64,000 bases of DNA from Nonlabens sp. YIK11 (GCF_001413925.1 NZ_LBMJ01000001.1:558001-622000), one strand, 5' to 3'; shown: positions 15,694-24,905, counted from the first letter of the stretch. A program made the numbers and translations. The notes: generated by a model not told the origin, from the sequence alone.

Positions 15694-15793
15694 CGCGTTA
15701 AGGATTGAAGCGTACATCCTTTTTGAGCCTCTGCCGTGTTGCATTTGGGCTCAAAAAGATGGCAGCGTAAAGCCTGACCGTAGGGAACGCCCA
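15694..15793 (+). repeat. dispersed flavobacterial hairpin repeat, copy B
   Basis: Plus-strand order GTTAAGGATTGAAGCGTA, hairpin arms 15716-15729 and 15747-15760 (ATCCTTTTTGAGCC with GGGCTCAAAAAGAT), AGCGTAAAGCCTGACC, and GGGAACGCCCA. It lies in the 410-bp gap before the M1 peptidase, which otherwise holds only the tRNA remnant, a terminator and a short leader. Confidence 0.65.
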
Positions 15794-15869
15794 CTAAATG
15801 ACGCGTATCTTTTGTGCCTTAAAACAGTGCTTTCAAATTTGTATCTTTATCTCTTACTAAAAATTATAC

Positions 15870-17753
15870 ATGAAAAGGATTTTTTTAATGTTCACCGTTG
15901 GTGTTTTTCTGGCCAGCTGTAGCTCTACCCAAAACACGAAACCTTCAAATACAACAGACTCTTCTGTACCTGGTTACTGGCAGCAACATGTTGACTACAC
16001 CATGGATGTGGATATGAATGTTGACAATTATCAATATACTGGTAAGCAAAAATTGGTGTATACCAACAACTCACCTGAAACTCTGGACCGTGTGTATTAC
16101 CATTTGTTCTTCAACGCGTTCCAGCCAGGCAGCCAGATGGATGTGCGTTCCCGTACCATCGCAGATCCTGATCGTCGTGTAGGTTCTAGAATTGCAGGTT
16201 TACAACCTAACGAGCAAGGACAACTACATGTGAAAAATATGATGCAGGATGGCGTACCGCTTAACCCAATAGAAGAAGGTACCATTCTTATTGTACCGCT
16301 CGCGAAAGCTTTGAAGCCTGGACAGTCCACGACTTTTGAACTGGATTTTAACGGTCAGGTACCCGTACAAATACGCCGCAGCGGTCGTAATAATGCAGAA
16401 GGTGTGGCACTTTCCATGACACAATGGTTCCCTAAAATGGCCGAATTTGATCGTGATGGATGGAATGCAACGCCGTACGTAGGTCGTGAGTTTCATGGCG
16501 TTTGGGGAGATTTTGATGTAAAACTTACTATCGATAAGGATTACACTATTGGTGGTACAGGCTACCTCCAAAACCCTAAAGAAATAGGACATGGTTATGA
16601 TCGCCCTAATTCTGGCCCTGCAGAAGGTAAGGATGGTAAATTGACCTGGCACTTTAAGGCGCCTATGGTACATGATTTCGCCTGGGGCGCAGATCCTGAT
16701 TACATACATGATATCTACAAAGGAGCTAATGGAGTCGACCTTCACTTCTTTTACAAAGACAACGAGGCGATTAAGGCCAACTGGAAAAAACTACAGCCAG
16801 ATACCAACAAGATGTTGGAGTTCTACAATGAAAATGTAGGGTTGTATCCTTACAAACAATATTCTGTGATTCAAGGTGGTGATGGTGGTATGGAATATGC
16901 CATGGCAACGTTAATTACAGGCGAGCGCAGCTACGGCAGCCTTGCCGGCGTTACGGCACACGAGTTCGCACACTCATGGTTCAACCATATCCTTGCGACT
17001 AACGAGGCAAAACATGAATGGATGGATGAAGGCTTTACCACCTATATTTCAAATCTTGCCATGAACGAGATCTACAACGAGGGCAAGGAAAATCCAAATG
17101 CAGGCTCTTTTAGAGGTTATGCACAGCTGGCAAACTCTGGTGTAGAGCAGCCCCAAACCACACATGCAGATCGCTACAACCTCAACGGCGCCTATGGAAC
17201 CAGCGCCTATTCTAAAGGTGCGGTTTTCATGTCACAACTAGGTTATATCGTGGGCGAAGACGTCCGTGACCAGATCATCAAAGAGTATTTCAACACCTGG
17301 AAATTCAAGCACCCTAATCCTAATGATTTCAAACGCGTGGCAGAGCGTGTGAGCGGTTTTGAATTGGACTGGTACCTCATAGACTGGACGCAAACTACAA
17401 ACACCATTGATTATGCGATTGATGATTTGAAAGATGTGAATGGCGTGGCCACTGTATCGCTTTCGCGAAAGGGTCTTATGCCTATGCCACTTGATATTCA
17501 AGTGACCATGAATGATGGCACTAGCAAAATGTACTATGTACCACTGGAATTCATGTATAATCAGAAAAAAGTGCCTGCAGACTGGACTGTGGCAGCAGAT
17601 TGGGCTTGGGCTTACCCAACTTATGAACTTCAATTAAGTGGATTGAGCAAAAAAGACATTAGTAATGTAACTATCGACCCTAAGAATATGATGGCAGATG
17701 TTGACAGAGAAAACAACAAATACCAAGTGTTCACACTGATGCAGAATAACTAA
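15870..17753 (+). CDS. M1 family zinc metallopeptidase, lipoprotein
   Basis: Gluzincin aminopeptidase-like protein, 627 residues. The N-terminus MKRIFLMFTVGVFLASCSS is a lipoprotein signal (LASC). The zinc motif HEFAH is at 364-368, with the third ligand Glu387 in WMDEGF, as in the M1 HExxH-18-E pattern. Upstream, GGDGGMEYAM takes the place of the family's GAMEN exopeptidase motif. The N-terminal part is the usual M1 beta domain. The predicted site is the periplasmic face or cell surface. The near palindrome copy at 17458 encodes LSRK, and a weaker one near 16299 encodes LAKA. It is followed by a terminator and rnpA. Confidence 0.93.
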   Translation: MKRIFLMFTVGVFLASCSSTQNTKPSNTTDSSVPGYWQQHVDYTMDVDMNVDNYQYTGKQKLVYTNNSPETLDRVYYHLFFNAFQPGSQMDVRSRTIADPDRRVGSRIAGLQPNEQGQLHVKNMMQDGVPLNPIEEGTILIVPLAKALKPGQSTTFELDFNGQVPVQIRRSGRNNAEGVALSMTQWFPKMAEFDRDGWNATPYVGREFHGVWGDFDVKLTIDKDYTIGGTGYLQNPKEIGHGYDRPNSGPAEGKDGKLTWHFKAPMVHDFAWGADPDYIHDIYKGANGVDLHFFYKDNEAIKANWKKLQPDTNKMLEFYNENVGLYPYKQYSVIQGGDGGMEYAMATLITGERSYGSLAGVTAHEFAHSWFNHILATNEAKHEWMDEGFTTYISNLAMNEIYNEGKENPNAGSFRGYAQLANSGVEQPQTTHADRYNLNGAYGTSAYSKGAVFMSQLGYIVGEDVRDQIIKEYFNTWKFKHPNPNDFKRVAERVSGFELDWYLIDWTQTTNTIDYAIDDLKDVNGVATVSLSRKGLMPMPLDIQVTMNDGTSKMYYVPLEFMYNQKKVPADWTVAADWAWAYPTYELQLSGLSKKDISNVTIDPKNMMADVDRENNKYQVFTLMQNN

Positions 17754-17773
17754 GCGTATTTAATTTATTATGG

Positions 17774-17805
17774 AATAGGCGTCTCAACTGGGGCGCCTAT
17801 TTTTT
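17774..17805 (+). terminator. terminator of the M1 peptidase gene
   Basis: Eight-bp core stem AATAGGCG/CGCCTATT (17774-17781, 17794-17801), extended inside, with a T run to 17805. Confidence 0.8.
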
Positions 17806-17831
17806 ATTGCTGGTTTCAAATATGCCTCCAG

Positions 17832-17839
17832 TATCTTTG
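17832..17839 (+). promoter_or_regulatory. -7 promoter element of rnpA
   Basis: TATCTTTG, four bases before the rnpA ATG. A TTG lies 22 bp upstream. Confidence 0.45.
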
Positions 17840-17843
17840 TCAC

Positions 17844-18227
17844 ATGCGCTACACACTAGGCAAAGACAAAAAACTAAAAAGTAAAAAAGCTATTACAGAG
17901 CTTTTTACGCAGGGTACTACCATCAGGAAAGGTGCGTTGTTGCTTAAATATGCCTTAAAAGAAGAACCTGGTGTACATAGATCGGGTTTCAGTGTGCCTA
18001 AGCGGTTCTTCAAACTTGCCGTAGATCGCAACAGAGTGAAAAGATTGTTGCGGGAAGCGTACCGTTTGGAGCAGCACAATTTACCTCAGTTAGAAGACAG
18101 GCACTTCCATTTTATGTGGATCTATCAATCCCACAAACTTCCAGATCAGGACCATGTCAAGCAGCTTTTGCAGGGAATTATCAAGCAATTGCATAAATCC
18201 CATACCTGCACAACTACGGAATCATAA
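17844..18227 (+). CDS. rnpA: ribonuclease P protein component
   Basis: Protein subunit that binds the RNase P RNA and helps cleave pre-tRNA 5' leaders. It has 127 residues with the N-terminal YTLGKDKKLKSKKAITELFTQG, the central SGFSVPKRFFKLAVDRNRVKRLLREAYR (the RNR motif) and a basic C-terminus. rpmH, the usual partner elsewhere, is not next to it. The downstream C-terminal processing protease follows after 66 bp on the same strand, a flavobacterial arrangement. The -7 element touching the start suggests a leaderless or very short-leader mRNA. Confidence 0.96.
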   Translation: MRYTLGKDKKLKSKKAITELFTQGTTIRKGALLLKYALKEEPGVHRSGFSVPKRFFKLAVDRNRVKRLLREAYRLEQHNLPQLEDRHFHFMWIYQSHKLPDQDHVKQLLQGIIKQLHKSHTCTTTES

Positions 18228-18293
18228 TTGCACTAAAATTAGTGTAAGCTCGTTTTGAGTATATTAGTATAACATTTTAGCACACAATCCTTT

Positions 18294-19940
18294 ATGGCAT
18301 CTACTTCTCACAAGATCAAAAGACAAATTCTGGTTCCGGTTTTAGGGGCTGTATTTTTTCTATCACTAGCCAGTTTCAAAAATGACTTTTTTGAAATCGC
18401 CAAGCAGATCGAAATCTTTACAGAGATGTATAAGCAGCTCAACATGAACTATGTAGATGAAACCAATCCTGCGCAACTCATGGATGACGCGATAGAAGGA
18501 ATGTTATCAGATCTAGATCCGTACACCACTTTCTGGACAGAGCAAGAAGTAGAACGTGCCAAGATCAATTCGCGTGGCGAGTTTACCGGTATAGGTGCTA
18601 ACGTGAGTTCCAGAGCAGACAAACTCATTATAGTGGAGCCCTGGAAAGATTATCCAGCAGATAAAGCTGGTCTTAAAGCTGGTGACGAAATCATCGTCAT
18701 TGACGGTGTCAAGGTTTCGGATTATGACGAGAACGCAGGCCAATTGTTAGAAGGATCTGCAGATACTCAAGTGGAAGTAACTTATTTAAGACAAGGCAAG
18801 GAGATGAAGGCCACCCTCAAAAGGGCTGCGGTAGAAATAAAAGCAGTGCCGTTTTTTGAGATGGCTACACCTAGCATAGGCTATGTTGTGCTTTCCAAAT
18901 TCAACGAAAAAGCTTCCAGAGAGACTAAAGAGGCCATCAAACAGCTTAAAGAACAGGGCGCGACTAAAATTATCCTGGACTTAAGAGGTAATCCAGGCGG
19001 CTTGCTGAGCGAAGCGGTCAATGTTTCCAATCTTTTTATTGAAAAGGACAAGCTCATCACCAGCACGCAATCCAGTATAGAGAAATTCAACAGGACGTAC
19101 CTCACAAAACGCAACGCCTTTGATGCAGACATACCGCTAGCTGTTTTGATCAATGGCCGCAGTGCGAGTGCCAGTGAGATCGTGAGTGGTAGCGTCCAGG
19201 ATTATGATCGTGGAGTGGTGATAGGTGCGCGCAGTTTTGGAAAAGGTCTCGTCCAGCGTCCCAAAGAATTGAGTTATGGAACGCAAGTGAAAATTACCAT
19301 TTCTAGATATTACACGCCCAGCGGTCGTTGCATACAGGCTTTGGATTACTGGAACCGCGATGCAGATGGCAATGCGGTAAGAACTAAAAAAGAAGACTAC
19401 AAAGCTTTTAAAACGGTCAACAGCGGTCGTACCGTTTATGATGGTGGTGGCGTGGATCCAGATATCAAATTAGCAAGTGCCGCCTATTCACCTATTACCA
19501 CATCCTTACTGCGTGAAAATGCCATTTTTGACTACGCCACACAGTATTATTACGCTCATCAATACGATGATCTTGAAAAGATCCAACTTACTGATGCAGA
19601 TTTCAATGATTTTATCGCTTGGGTAGAAGCTCGTGGATTTGACTTTGAGACGGTTACGGAGTCCGCTTTCGCGAAAGCGTACAAAACAGCTGTCAATGAA
19701 GAACTTGATGACGACATTGCCACCAGTTATAAAGGCATGATGCAGGCCATTCAAAACGCCAAAAAGAAAGACATGCGTGACAAAAAAGAAGAGCTCATGT
19801 CCCTTCTTACCGATGAAATCGTGAAGCGCTATTTCTATCGTGAAGGATTGTACAACTACCAGTTAAAATTTAGTCCAGAGATTCAAGAGGCCATTAAAGT
19901 ATTGAATGACGAGACCAGATACCGCAAGATTTTGAGCTAA
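18294..19940 (+). CDS. ctpA: S41 family C-terminal processing peptidase
   Basis: Tail-specific serine protease, 548 residues, acting on envelope proteins. There is an N-terminal membrane anchor at about 12-28. A PDZ domain falls at about 95-175 (GIGANVSSRADKLIIVEP, DKAGLKAGDEIIVIDG). The catalytic domain has the Ser of the SASASE run (290-295) and Lys317 in SFGKGLVQ, the Ser-Lys dyad of the family. The C-terminal 130 residues are helical and charged. An exact palindrome at 19664-19679 encodes AFAKA there. The stop and the ATG of the tandem-OmpA gene overlap by one base (TAATG), so the two are coupled. Confidence 0.94.
   Translation: MASTSHKIKRQILVPVLGAVFFLSLASFKNDFFEIAKQIEIFTEMYKQLNMNYVDETNPAQLMDDAIEGMLSDLDPYTTFWTEQEVERAKINSRGEFTGIGANVSSRADKLIIVEPWKDYPADKAGLKAGDEIIVIDGVKVSDYDENAGQLLEGSADTQVEVTYLRQGKEMKATLKRAAVEIKAVPFFEMATPSIGYVVLSKFNEKASRETKEAIKQLKEQGATKIILDLRGNPGGLLSEAVNVSNLFIEKDKLITSTQSSIEKFNRTYLTKRNAFDADIPLAVLINGRSASASEIVSGSVQDYDRGVVIGARSFGKGLVQRPKELSYGTQVKITISRYYTPSGRCIQALDYWNRDADGNAVRTKKEDYKAFKTVNSGRTVYDGGGVDPDIKLASAAYSPITTSLLRENAIFDYATQYYYAHQYDDLEKIQLTDADFNDFIAWVEARGFDFETVTESAFAKAYKTAVNEELDDDIATSYKGMMQAIQNAKKKDMRDKKEELMSLLTDEIVKRYFYREGLYNYQLKFSPEIQEAIKVLNDETRYRKILS
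19664..19679. repeat. 16-bp palindrome copy 5 (in S41 peptidase)
   Basis: Read in frame as AFAKA, in the C-terminal helical part. Confidence 0.97.
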
Positions 19941-20953
19941 TGAAACACCTTGCCACATATCTATTTACCATATGTTTTGTGGCAACCACTGCGGCTCAAC
20001 TCACCGTGCAGCACAGCATTTATTTTGATCTTGATAAATATGATTTCAAGAGCAGCGAGCTTCAAGCATTTGAATCCTTTTTCAATGATTTGATCTATCT
20101 GCCTATTCTAGAGGTAGAGATTCTAGGCTATTGTGACGATCGCGGCACACTGGAATACAATCAAAAGCTATCAGAAAATAGAGTGGAAACCGTAGCCATG
20201 TGGCTGCTGGATCACGATATCAACATGATGAACATCTACAAGCAGGTGGCTGGAAAAGGTGAGGTAGCGCTGGCAGATGCCAGCAATCGCATGGAAATCA
20301 TCCAGACCAGAGCTCGCAACAGGCGAGTAGATGTAACTTTTACACTTCAAGAGCCTGCAGCCAGTAGGCTTGCCATGCGTACCCTTCAAAAGAGCCAACT
20401 CACACCAGATCAAAAAGCCGTGATTGATGAATATGAGGAAAAAGTAATTTATCAAGTGCGCAAGAAAAAGAGTAGTGCTGACTTGATCACCATTGACGAT
20501 CTGGAAGAATACATTGAGGTTCCCACAAGTATAAGTCCGCCAGTGAATGGTAGGGAAGAACCTTTTAGGTCATTATTACGCAAGAACATTGAGACTGACG
20601 AGGTCATCATTCTTAAAGACATTCATTTCTTGAGAGGTAGATCCACATTGAATCCAGAATCCATCCCATTGATGAAGAGAGTGATTGAGATACTTGTAGC
20701 GCGTCCAAACATCCATTTTGAGATACGCGGCCATGTGTGCTGCATCAATCCCATGTTTGACGACGCACTGGATCGCAACACCATGAGATCAGACTTGTCA
20801 TATGCTAGGGCAAAATTAATTTACAATATTCTGTCAGAATATGGAGTCGATCCCAGTCGCATGTCATTTGCGGGTTATGGCCGCACAAAACCTTTAGGTG
20901 GTAGCGATAAGGACGACCGTCGTGTAGAATTGTATATCACAAAAGTGGACTAA
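19940..20953 (+). CDS. secreted protein with two OmpA-like domains
   Basis: A 337-residue periplasmic protein: signal peptide to about residue 19 (ATTAAQ), then two OmpA/MotB-type peptidoglycan-binding domains. The first (about 25-135) has YFDLDKYDFKSSELQ and GYCDDRGTLEYNQKLSENRVETV. The second (about 225-335) has IHFLRGRSTLNPESIPLMKRV, a GHVCC variant of the usual GHTD, YARAKLIYNILSEYGV and GYGRTKPL. A linker of about 80 charged residues joins them. There is no beta-barrel. It is translationally coupled to the CtpA-like protease, so the two may act together in peptidoglycan-linked processing (inference). Confidence 0.83.
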   Translation: MKHLATYLFTICFVATTAAQLTVQHSIYFDLDKYDFKSSELQAFESFFNDLIYLPILEVEILGYCDDRGTLEYNQKLSENRVETVAMWLLDHDINMMNIYKQVAGKGEVALADASNRMEIIQTRARNRRVDVTFTLQEPAASRLAMRTLQKSQLTPDQKAVIDEYEEKVIYQVRKKKSSADLITIDDLEEYIEVPTSISPPVNGREEPFRSLLRKNIETDEVIILKDIHFLRGRSTLNPESIPLMKRVIEILVARPNIHFEIRGHVCCINPMFDDALDRNTMRSDLSYARAKLIYNILSEYGVDPSRMSFAGYGRTKPLGGSDKDDRRVELYITKVD

Positions 20954-20995
20954 AACCCTTTTTTTAGAATTATTCATCGTAATATTACGATCAAT

Positions 20996-21328
20996 ATGGG
21001 AACTACCAAAACATCCGTTTTTTCTAAAGAGCTTAATGAGGTGGCCGCTTTCGCGAAAGCGATATCACATCCAGCTCGTGTAGCTATTATTCAGCATTTA
21101 TTAAGTCGACAGACCTGCGTTTGTGGCGATCTTGTGGATGAGATTGATCTTGCTCAAGCTACCATCTCGCAACACCTCAAGGCGCTTAAGGAAATAGGCA
21201 TCATTAAAGGAAGCGTAGAAGGTACCAGCACTTGTTATTGCATGAATATGGAACGCTGGAACGCTTTAAAAAGTCAGCTGGAGTCCCAATTATTAAGCGT
21301 CGAGCATTGCTCTATTGATTGTTGTTAA
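20996..21328 (+). CDS. arsR: ArsR family metalloregulator
   Basis: A 110-residue winged-helix repressor heading an arsenic operon. The helix-turn-helix region reads QTCVCGDLVDEIDLAQATISQHLKALKEIGII; the CVCGDLV segment carries the cysteines that bind As(III) in ArsR proteins. Extra cysteines are in TSTCYC and at the end (EHCSIDCC). Family role: dissociates from the operator on binding arsenite. The sequence just before the recognition fold (AAFAKAISHPAR) contains an exact palindrome copy (21046-21061), yet the spacing to the SHPAR helix is normal. Confidence 0.92.
   Translation: MGTTKTSVFSKELNEVAAFAKAISHPARVAIIQHLLSRQTCVCGDLVDEIDLAQATISQHLKALKEIGIIKGSVEGTSTCYCMNMERWNALKSQLESQLLSVEHCSIDCC
21046..21061. 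repeat. 16-bp palindrome copy 6 (in arsR)
   Basis: Read as AFAKA immediately before the conserved SHPAR helix of ArsR. Confidence 0.97.
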
Positions 21329-21339
21329 AGACAAAAACC

Positions 21340-21837
21340 ATGAAACTATCCCAATTTACAGAACAACTTAGTAATCTTAACCGTATCAGCTTTCAGCTGG
21401 AAGATGGAACAGAAGTTCCTGGTCATTTTCATGTAACCGAAGTTGGTAAAGTGCACCGTCATTTTATCGATTGTGGTGGCAAGGAACGTGAGGAAACGGT
21501 GGTGAATTTCCAATTATGGAACGCTAATGATTATGATCATAGATTACATCCAGAGAAGCTGGCTCAAATTGTAGCATTGTCAAAAGAGCGTTTGAACCTA
21601 CCAGATGCCGAAATAGAAGTAGAGTATCAAGCTGGTACCATAGGCAAATACGGTCTTGAATTTAAAGAAGGTCGTTTTGTTCTTACCAACAAACAAACAG
21701 CTTGCCTTGCCGAGGATGCCTGCGGAATTCCAAATCAAAAAACAGCAGTCACTGAGCCAGGCCGAAGTGAAAAACCAAAAATCAAATTCTCTGAATTACA
21801 AGCCAACTCCTGCGCACCAGGCTCTGGTTGTTGCTAA
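21340..21837 (+). CDS. DUF6428 family protein of the arsenic operon
   Basis: A 165-residue cytoplasmic protein of unknown function, regularly found between arsR and arsC in flavobacteria. I chose ATG 21340 over the longer frame, which begins inside arsR. Core: EDGTEVPGHFHVTEVGKVHRHFIDCGG, VVNFQLWNANDYDHRLHPEKL and EYQAGTIGKYGLEF. The tail is Cys-rich (TACLAEDACGIP, and CAPGSGCC at the end), suggesting metal or metalloid binding; this is an inference. Its stop is 10 bp before the arsC ATG. Confidence 0.85.
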   Translation: MKLSQFTEQLSNLNRISFQLEDGTEVPGHFHVTEVGKVHRHFIDCGGKEREETVVNFQLWNANDYDHRLHPEKLAQIVALSKERLNLPDAEIEVEYQAGTIGKYGLEFKEGRFVLTNKQTACLAEDACGIPNQKTAVTEPGRSEKPKIKFSELQANSCAPGSGCC

Positions 21838-21847
21838 GATCCTACCT

Positions 21848-22453
21848 ATGTTTCCAACATTAAAACAGTATATCGATCAGATTGGTGCGAATACAGTTCC
21901 AGAAAACCGTAAAGAGGTTCTAGACCAACTGGCGGCCTACATAATCTATCAACAGAAGGAAGATAAACCTATCAACCTCAATTTTATATGCACCCACAAC
22001 TCCAGACGCAGTCATTTGGGACAAGTCTGGGCTCAAGTCATGGCTTCATATTATAAAATTCCGGACGTGCTTACCTTCTCTGGAGGAACCGAAACTACCG
22101 CAGTTTTCCCTATGATTATTAAAACGCTCGAGTCTCAGCACTTTAAGGTTACCATGGTGGACGAATCTGAGAATCCTTTATACGAAGCGGCCTATGGCAA
22201 GGACGATGCTTTATACCTTTTTTCTAAAGCGTACGATGATGAAAGTAATCCCACCGAAGATTTTGCAGCCATCATGACCTGTTCACAAGCCGATGAAGAT
22301 TGCCCGCTTATTGTAGGAGCAGACCAAAGGATCGCGATTACCTATGATGATCCAAAAGTCTCTGATGGCACAGATCATCAAAAGCAAACCTATCTGGAAC
22401 GTAGCCTTCAAATCGCTACCGAAATGAAATACGTCTTCTCTCAGATCAAATAA
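21848..22453 (+). CDS. arsC: arsenate reductase-like low-molecular-weight phosphatase
   Basis: A 201-residue protein with the LMW protein-tyrosine-phosphatase P-loop FICTHNSRRSHLGQ (Cys-x5-Arg) at about residues 47-60. It has further cysteines in MTCSQADEDC, which could supply the redox relay of thioredoxin-coupled arsenate reductases. It should reduce As(V) to As(III) for export. The start is ATG 21848; an open frame continues upstream but overlaps the DUF6428 gene. The stop is 3 bp before the acr3 ATG, so the genes are co-transcribed. Confidence 0.9.
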   Translation: MFPTLKQYIDQIGANTVPENRKEVLDQLAAYIIYQQKEDKPINLNFICTHNSRRSHLGQVWAQVMASYYKIPDVLTFSGGTETTAVFPMIIKTLESQHFKVTMVDESENPLYEAAYGKDDALYLFSKAYDDESNPTEDFAAIMTCSQADEDCPLIVGADQRIAITYDDPKVSDGTDHQKQTYLERSLQIATEMKYVFSQIK

Positions 22454-22456
22454 GAA

Positions 22457-23506
22457 ATGGCGCAATTAAAAAAGCTGGACTTTTTAAGCAGGTATTTGAC
22501 CCTATGGATCTTTGTCGCGATGGTGATGGGCGTCCTACTGGGCAATATCATTCCAGAAATCGAAGCATCTATTAACCAGTTCACCTATGGAACGACCAAT
22601 ATTCCAATTGCCATTGGTTTGATATTGATGATGTATCCACCACTGGCCAAAGTGAATTATGCACTGCTTCCTAAAGTATTTACCAACTTCAAGATACTCG
22701 GCATATCTCTCGTGCTCAACTGGATTGTAGGTCCTGTCTTAATGTTTATTCTCGCGATGATCTTCCTTCAAGATCACCCAGAATACTTGATAGGCTTGAT
22801 CCTGATAGGCCTTGCCCGTTGCATTGCCATGGTGCTCGTCTGGAACGATCTTGCAGATGGTAACAAGGAATATGGCGCAGCGCTGGTGGCGCTCAACAGT
22901 ATTTTTCAGGTGTTTGCCTATTCCTTTTATGCATGGCTGTTTATAACGGTGTTGCCGCCCTATTTTGGAATGGAAGGAGCAATTGTGGATATAGAACTTT
23001 CTACCATCGCCATGAGTGTTCTCATTTATTTAGGGATACCTTTTGCATTAGGTTTTTTAAGCCGATTAATTTTGGTGCCCGCATTTTCAAAAACCTGGTA
23101 TGAGGAGAAATTCCTGCCATTTATTAGTCCTATCACTTTGATCGCTTTATTGTTTACCATCATTGTAATGTTCTCCTTGAAGGGAAAAATGATGGTGGAA
23201 ATTCCGTTTGATGTGTTGTTGATTGCCATACCGTTGATGATCTACTTTGCGATCATGTTCCTGATTGGCTTTTTTGTGAGTAAATGGAACGGCGCTACTT
23301 ATGATGAAAATGCTGCCATTTCCTTTACCGCAGCCGGCAATAATTTTGAGCTGGCCATTGCTGTAGCGATTGCCGTTTTTGGGATCAACTCTGGGCAAGC
23401 GTTTACAGGCGTGATAGGACCTTTAGTAGAGGTTCCTGCGCTAATTTTATTGGTAAGGTTTTCATTTTGGTTGAAAGGGAAATATTACCCCATAAGCAAA
23501 ACTTAA
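22457..23506 (+). CDS. acr3: ACR3 family arsenite efflux transporter
   Basis: Inner-membrane As(III)/H+ exporter, 349 residues with ten hydrophobic helices. Family signatures are [11 protein letters not shown] in the third helix region, [30 protein letters not shown] (with the conserved Cys) in the middle, and [21 protein letters not shown] toward the end. It completes the pathway started by the upstream reductase. The CDF gene that follows after 45 bp may share the transcript. Confidence 0.95.
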   Translation: MAQLKKLDFLSRYLTLWIFVAMVMGVLLGNIIPEIEASINQFTYGTTNIPIAIGLILMMYPPLAKVNYALLPKVFTNFKILGISLVLNWIVGPVLMFILAMIFLQDHPEYLIGLILIGLARCIAMVLVWNDLADGNKEYGAALVALNSIFQVFAYSFYAWLFITVLPPYFGMEGAIVDIELSTIAMSVLIYLGIPFALGFLSRLILVPAFSKTWYEEKFLPFISPITLIALLFTIIVMFSLKGKMMVEIPFDVLLIAIPLMIYFAIMFLIGFFVSKWNGATYDENAAISFTAAGNNFELAIAVAIAVFGINSGQAFTGVIGPLVEVPALILLVRFSFWLKGKYYPISKT

Positions 23507-23551
23507 ATTAAGTTTAGAATCCATTTTGCGTACAAATGTTACCTTTAAACA

Positions 23552-24442
23552 ATGGGTCACAACCACGCGCACGATCACAATTCTACCGGCAACATACGCT
23601 TTGCTTTTTTCCTCAATTTAGGCTTTACCATTTTAGAAATTATTGGTGGTATTTATACCAATAGCATCGCTATAGTAAGTGATGCGGTTCACGATCTGGG
23701 CGATACCCTATCGCTGGGCAGCAGTTGGTATCTACAACATAAAAGCGAGAAGAAATCTGACCAAAAATTCAGTTATGGATATCGCAGATTGTCCCTTTTA
23801 GGAGCTTTTATCAATGGTGTAGTACTGATTTTAGGTAGCGCTTATGTTATTTATGAAGCTGTCAAACGCCTGCAAAATCCAGAACCTAGTGATGCCCAAG
23901 GCATGATCATTTTTGCCTTAATAGGAGTTGTCGTCAATGGATATGCCGCATATAAATTGACTCACGGTACATCCATGAATGAGAAAGTTATGTCATGGCA
24001 CATGATCGAGGATGTACTGGGTTGGGCTGCGATACTCATAGCAGCAATCGTTCTTTATTTCTATGAAAATCAATACATAGATCCTGTTTTATCCTTGTTA
24101 ATCACGGCCTATATCTTGTTCAATGCCTTTAAAAGACTGCGAGAAACGGTGTACCTATTTCTACAAGGAATACCACTGGATGTGGATCTGGAACAAATAA
24201 AATCTGGGTTGCTTAATCTTGATCACGTATGCTCTTTACACCACACACATATCTGGTCCCAAGATGGCCAGCATCACGTTTTTAGCACACACGTGATTTT
24301 AGAAAACGTGGAAACGCTTGAGCAGATGTCAAGCGTGAAGAAAAAGATTTTAGAATCTTTGGACGCTTACGACTTTGAACATCTCACCATTGAAATAGAA
24401 GTAAATCAACAGGATTGTAGTGTGCGAATCTTAGAAAAGTAA
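23552..24442 (+). CDS. cation diffusion facilitator family transporter
   Basis: A 296-residue CDF protein, probably a Zn2+/Cd2+ exporter. It has a His-rich start (MGHNHAHDHNS) and six helices. The zinc-site motif SIAIVSDAVHDLGD lies in helix 2 and WHMIEDVLGW in helix 5. A cytosolic C-terminal domain follows (LLNLDHVCSLHHTHIWSQDGQHHVFSTHVIL). The GHxH-rich sequence and motifs are closest to the CzcD/ZitB group. The location after the arsenic genes suggests a metal-resistance block. Confidence 0.94.
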   Translation: MGHNHAHDHNSTGNIRFAFFLNLGFTILEIIGGIYTNSIAIVSDAVHDLGDTLSLGSSWYLQHKSEKKSDQKFSYGYRRLSLLGAFINGVVLILGSAYVIYEAVKRLQNPEPSDAQGMIIFALIGVVVNGYAAYKLTHGTSMNEKVMSWHMIEDVLGWAAILIAAIVLYFYENQYIDPVLSLLITAYILFNAFKRLRETVYLFLQGIPLDVDLEQIKSGLLNLDHVCSLHHTHIWSQDGQHHVFSTHVILENVETLEQMSSVKKKILESLDAYDFEHLTIEIEVNQQDCSVRILEK

Positions 24443-24459
24443 TTATACTGGTATCAAAA

Positions 24460-24903
24460 CTACTCAGGATTTGCAATCATTTGCATGTGTGGGATGCCGT
24501 CTTCCAGGTATCTTTTCCCAGTTTCTTCAAAGCCTAGATCTTCATAGAATTTCTTGAGATAGACCTGTGCAGATATCTTTATGGGTTGTTTCGCTTTCGC
24601 GAAAGCGAACTCCATACTAGCCTTCATAATCTCTTTGCCATAGTCCTTGCGTCGATGTTGTGGGCTCACCACCACGCGACCTATACTCGCCATATTAAAA
24701 TAATCGCCTGCCTTGAAAACGCGCGTGTATGCAGCAAGCTGATCACCTTCATGACCCAAGATGTGTATGGCTTTTTGATCCTTTCCATCCACATCCTGAT
24801 AGACACAGTCTTGTTCTACCACAAAAACCTCGCTGCGCAATCGCAAGAGATCGTATAATTCTGTGGTGTTGAGTTGGTCAAAAGATTTAATGGATATGTC
24901 CAT
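24460..24903 (-). CDS. GNAT family N-acetyltransferase (ElaA-like)
   Basis: A 147-residue acetyltransferase. Features of the ElaA branch: ELYDLLRLRSEVFVVEQDCVYQDVDGKD near the N-terminus, the acetyl-CoA-binding IGRVVVSPQHRRKDYGKEIM (Q/R-x-x-G-x-G/A region), and YLKKFYEDLGFEETGKRYLEDGIPHMQM. An exact palindrome encodes AFAKA in the helix after the CoA site. Substrate unknown. It is last of a minus-strand cluster starting at rpiB, two bases after an 86-residue gene. Confidence 0.9.
   Translation of the reverse strand: MDISIKSFDQLNTTELYDLLRLRSEVFVVEQDCVYQDVDGKDQKAIHILGHEGDQLAAYTRVFKAGDYFNMASIGRVVVSPQHRRKDYGKEIMKASMEFAFAKAKQPIKISAQVYLKKFYEDLGFEETGKRYLEDGIPHMQMIANPE
24592..24607. repeat. 16-bp palindrome copy 7 (in GNAT gene)
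   Basis: Read on the minus strand as AFAKA, within EFAFAKAKQPIK. Confidence 0.97.
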
Positions 24904-24905
24904 GT

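Noticed and set aside
15680..15922. 80-residue plus-strand frame
   Set aside because: It runs across dispersed repeat copy B and into the M1 peptidase signal sequence in another frame; there is no protein-like composition.
21656..21847. Upstream extension of the ArsC-like frame
   Set aside because: It overlaps the DUF6428 gene in another frame; ATG 21848 begins the conserved protein.
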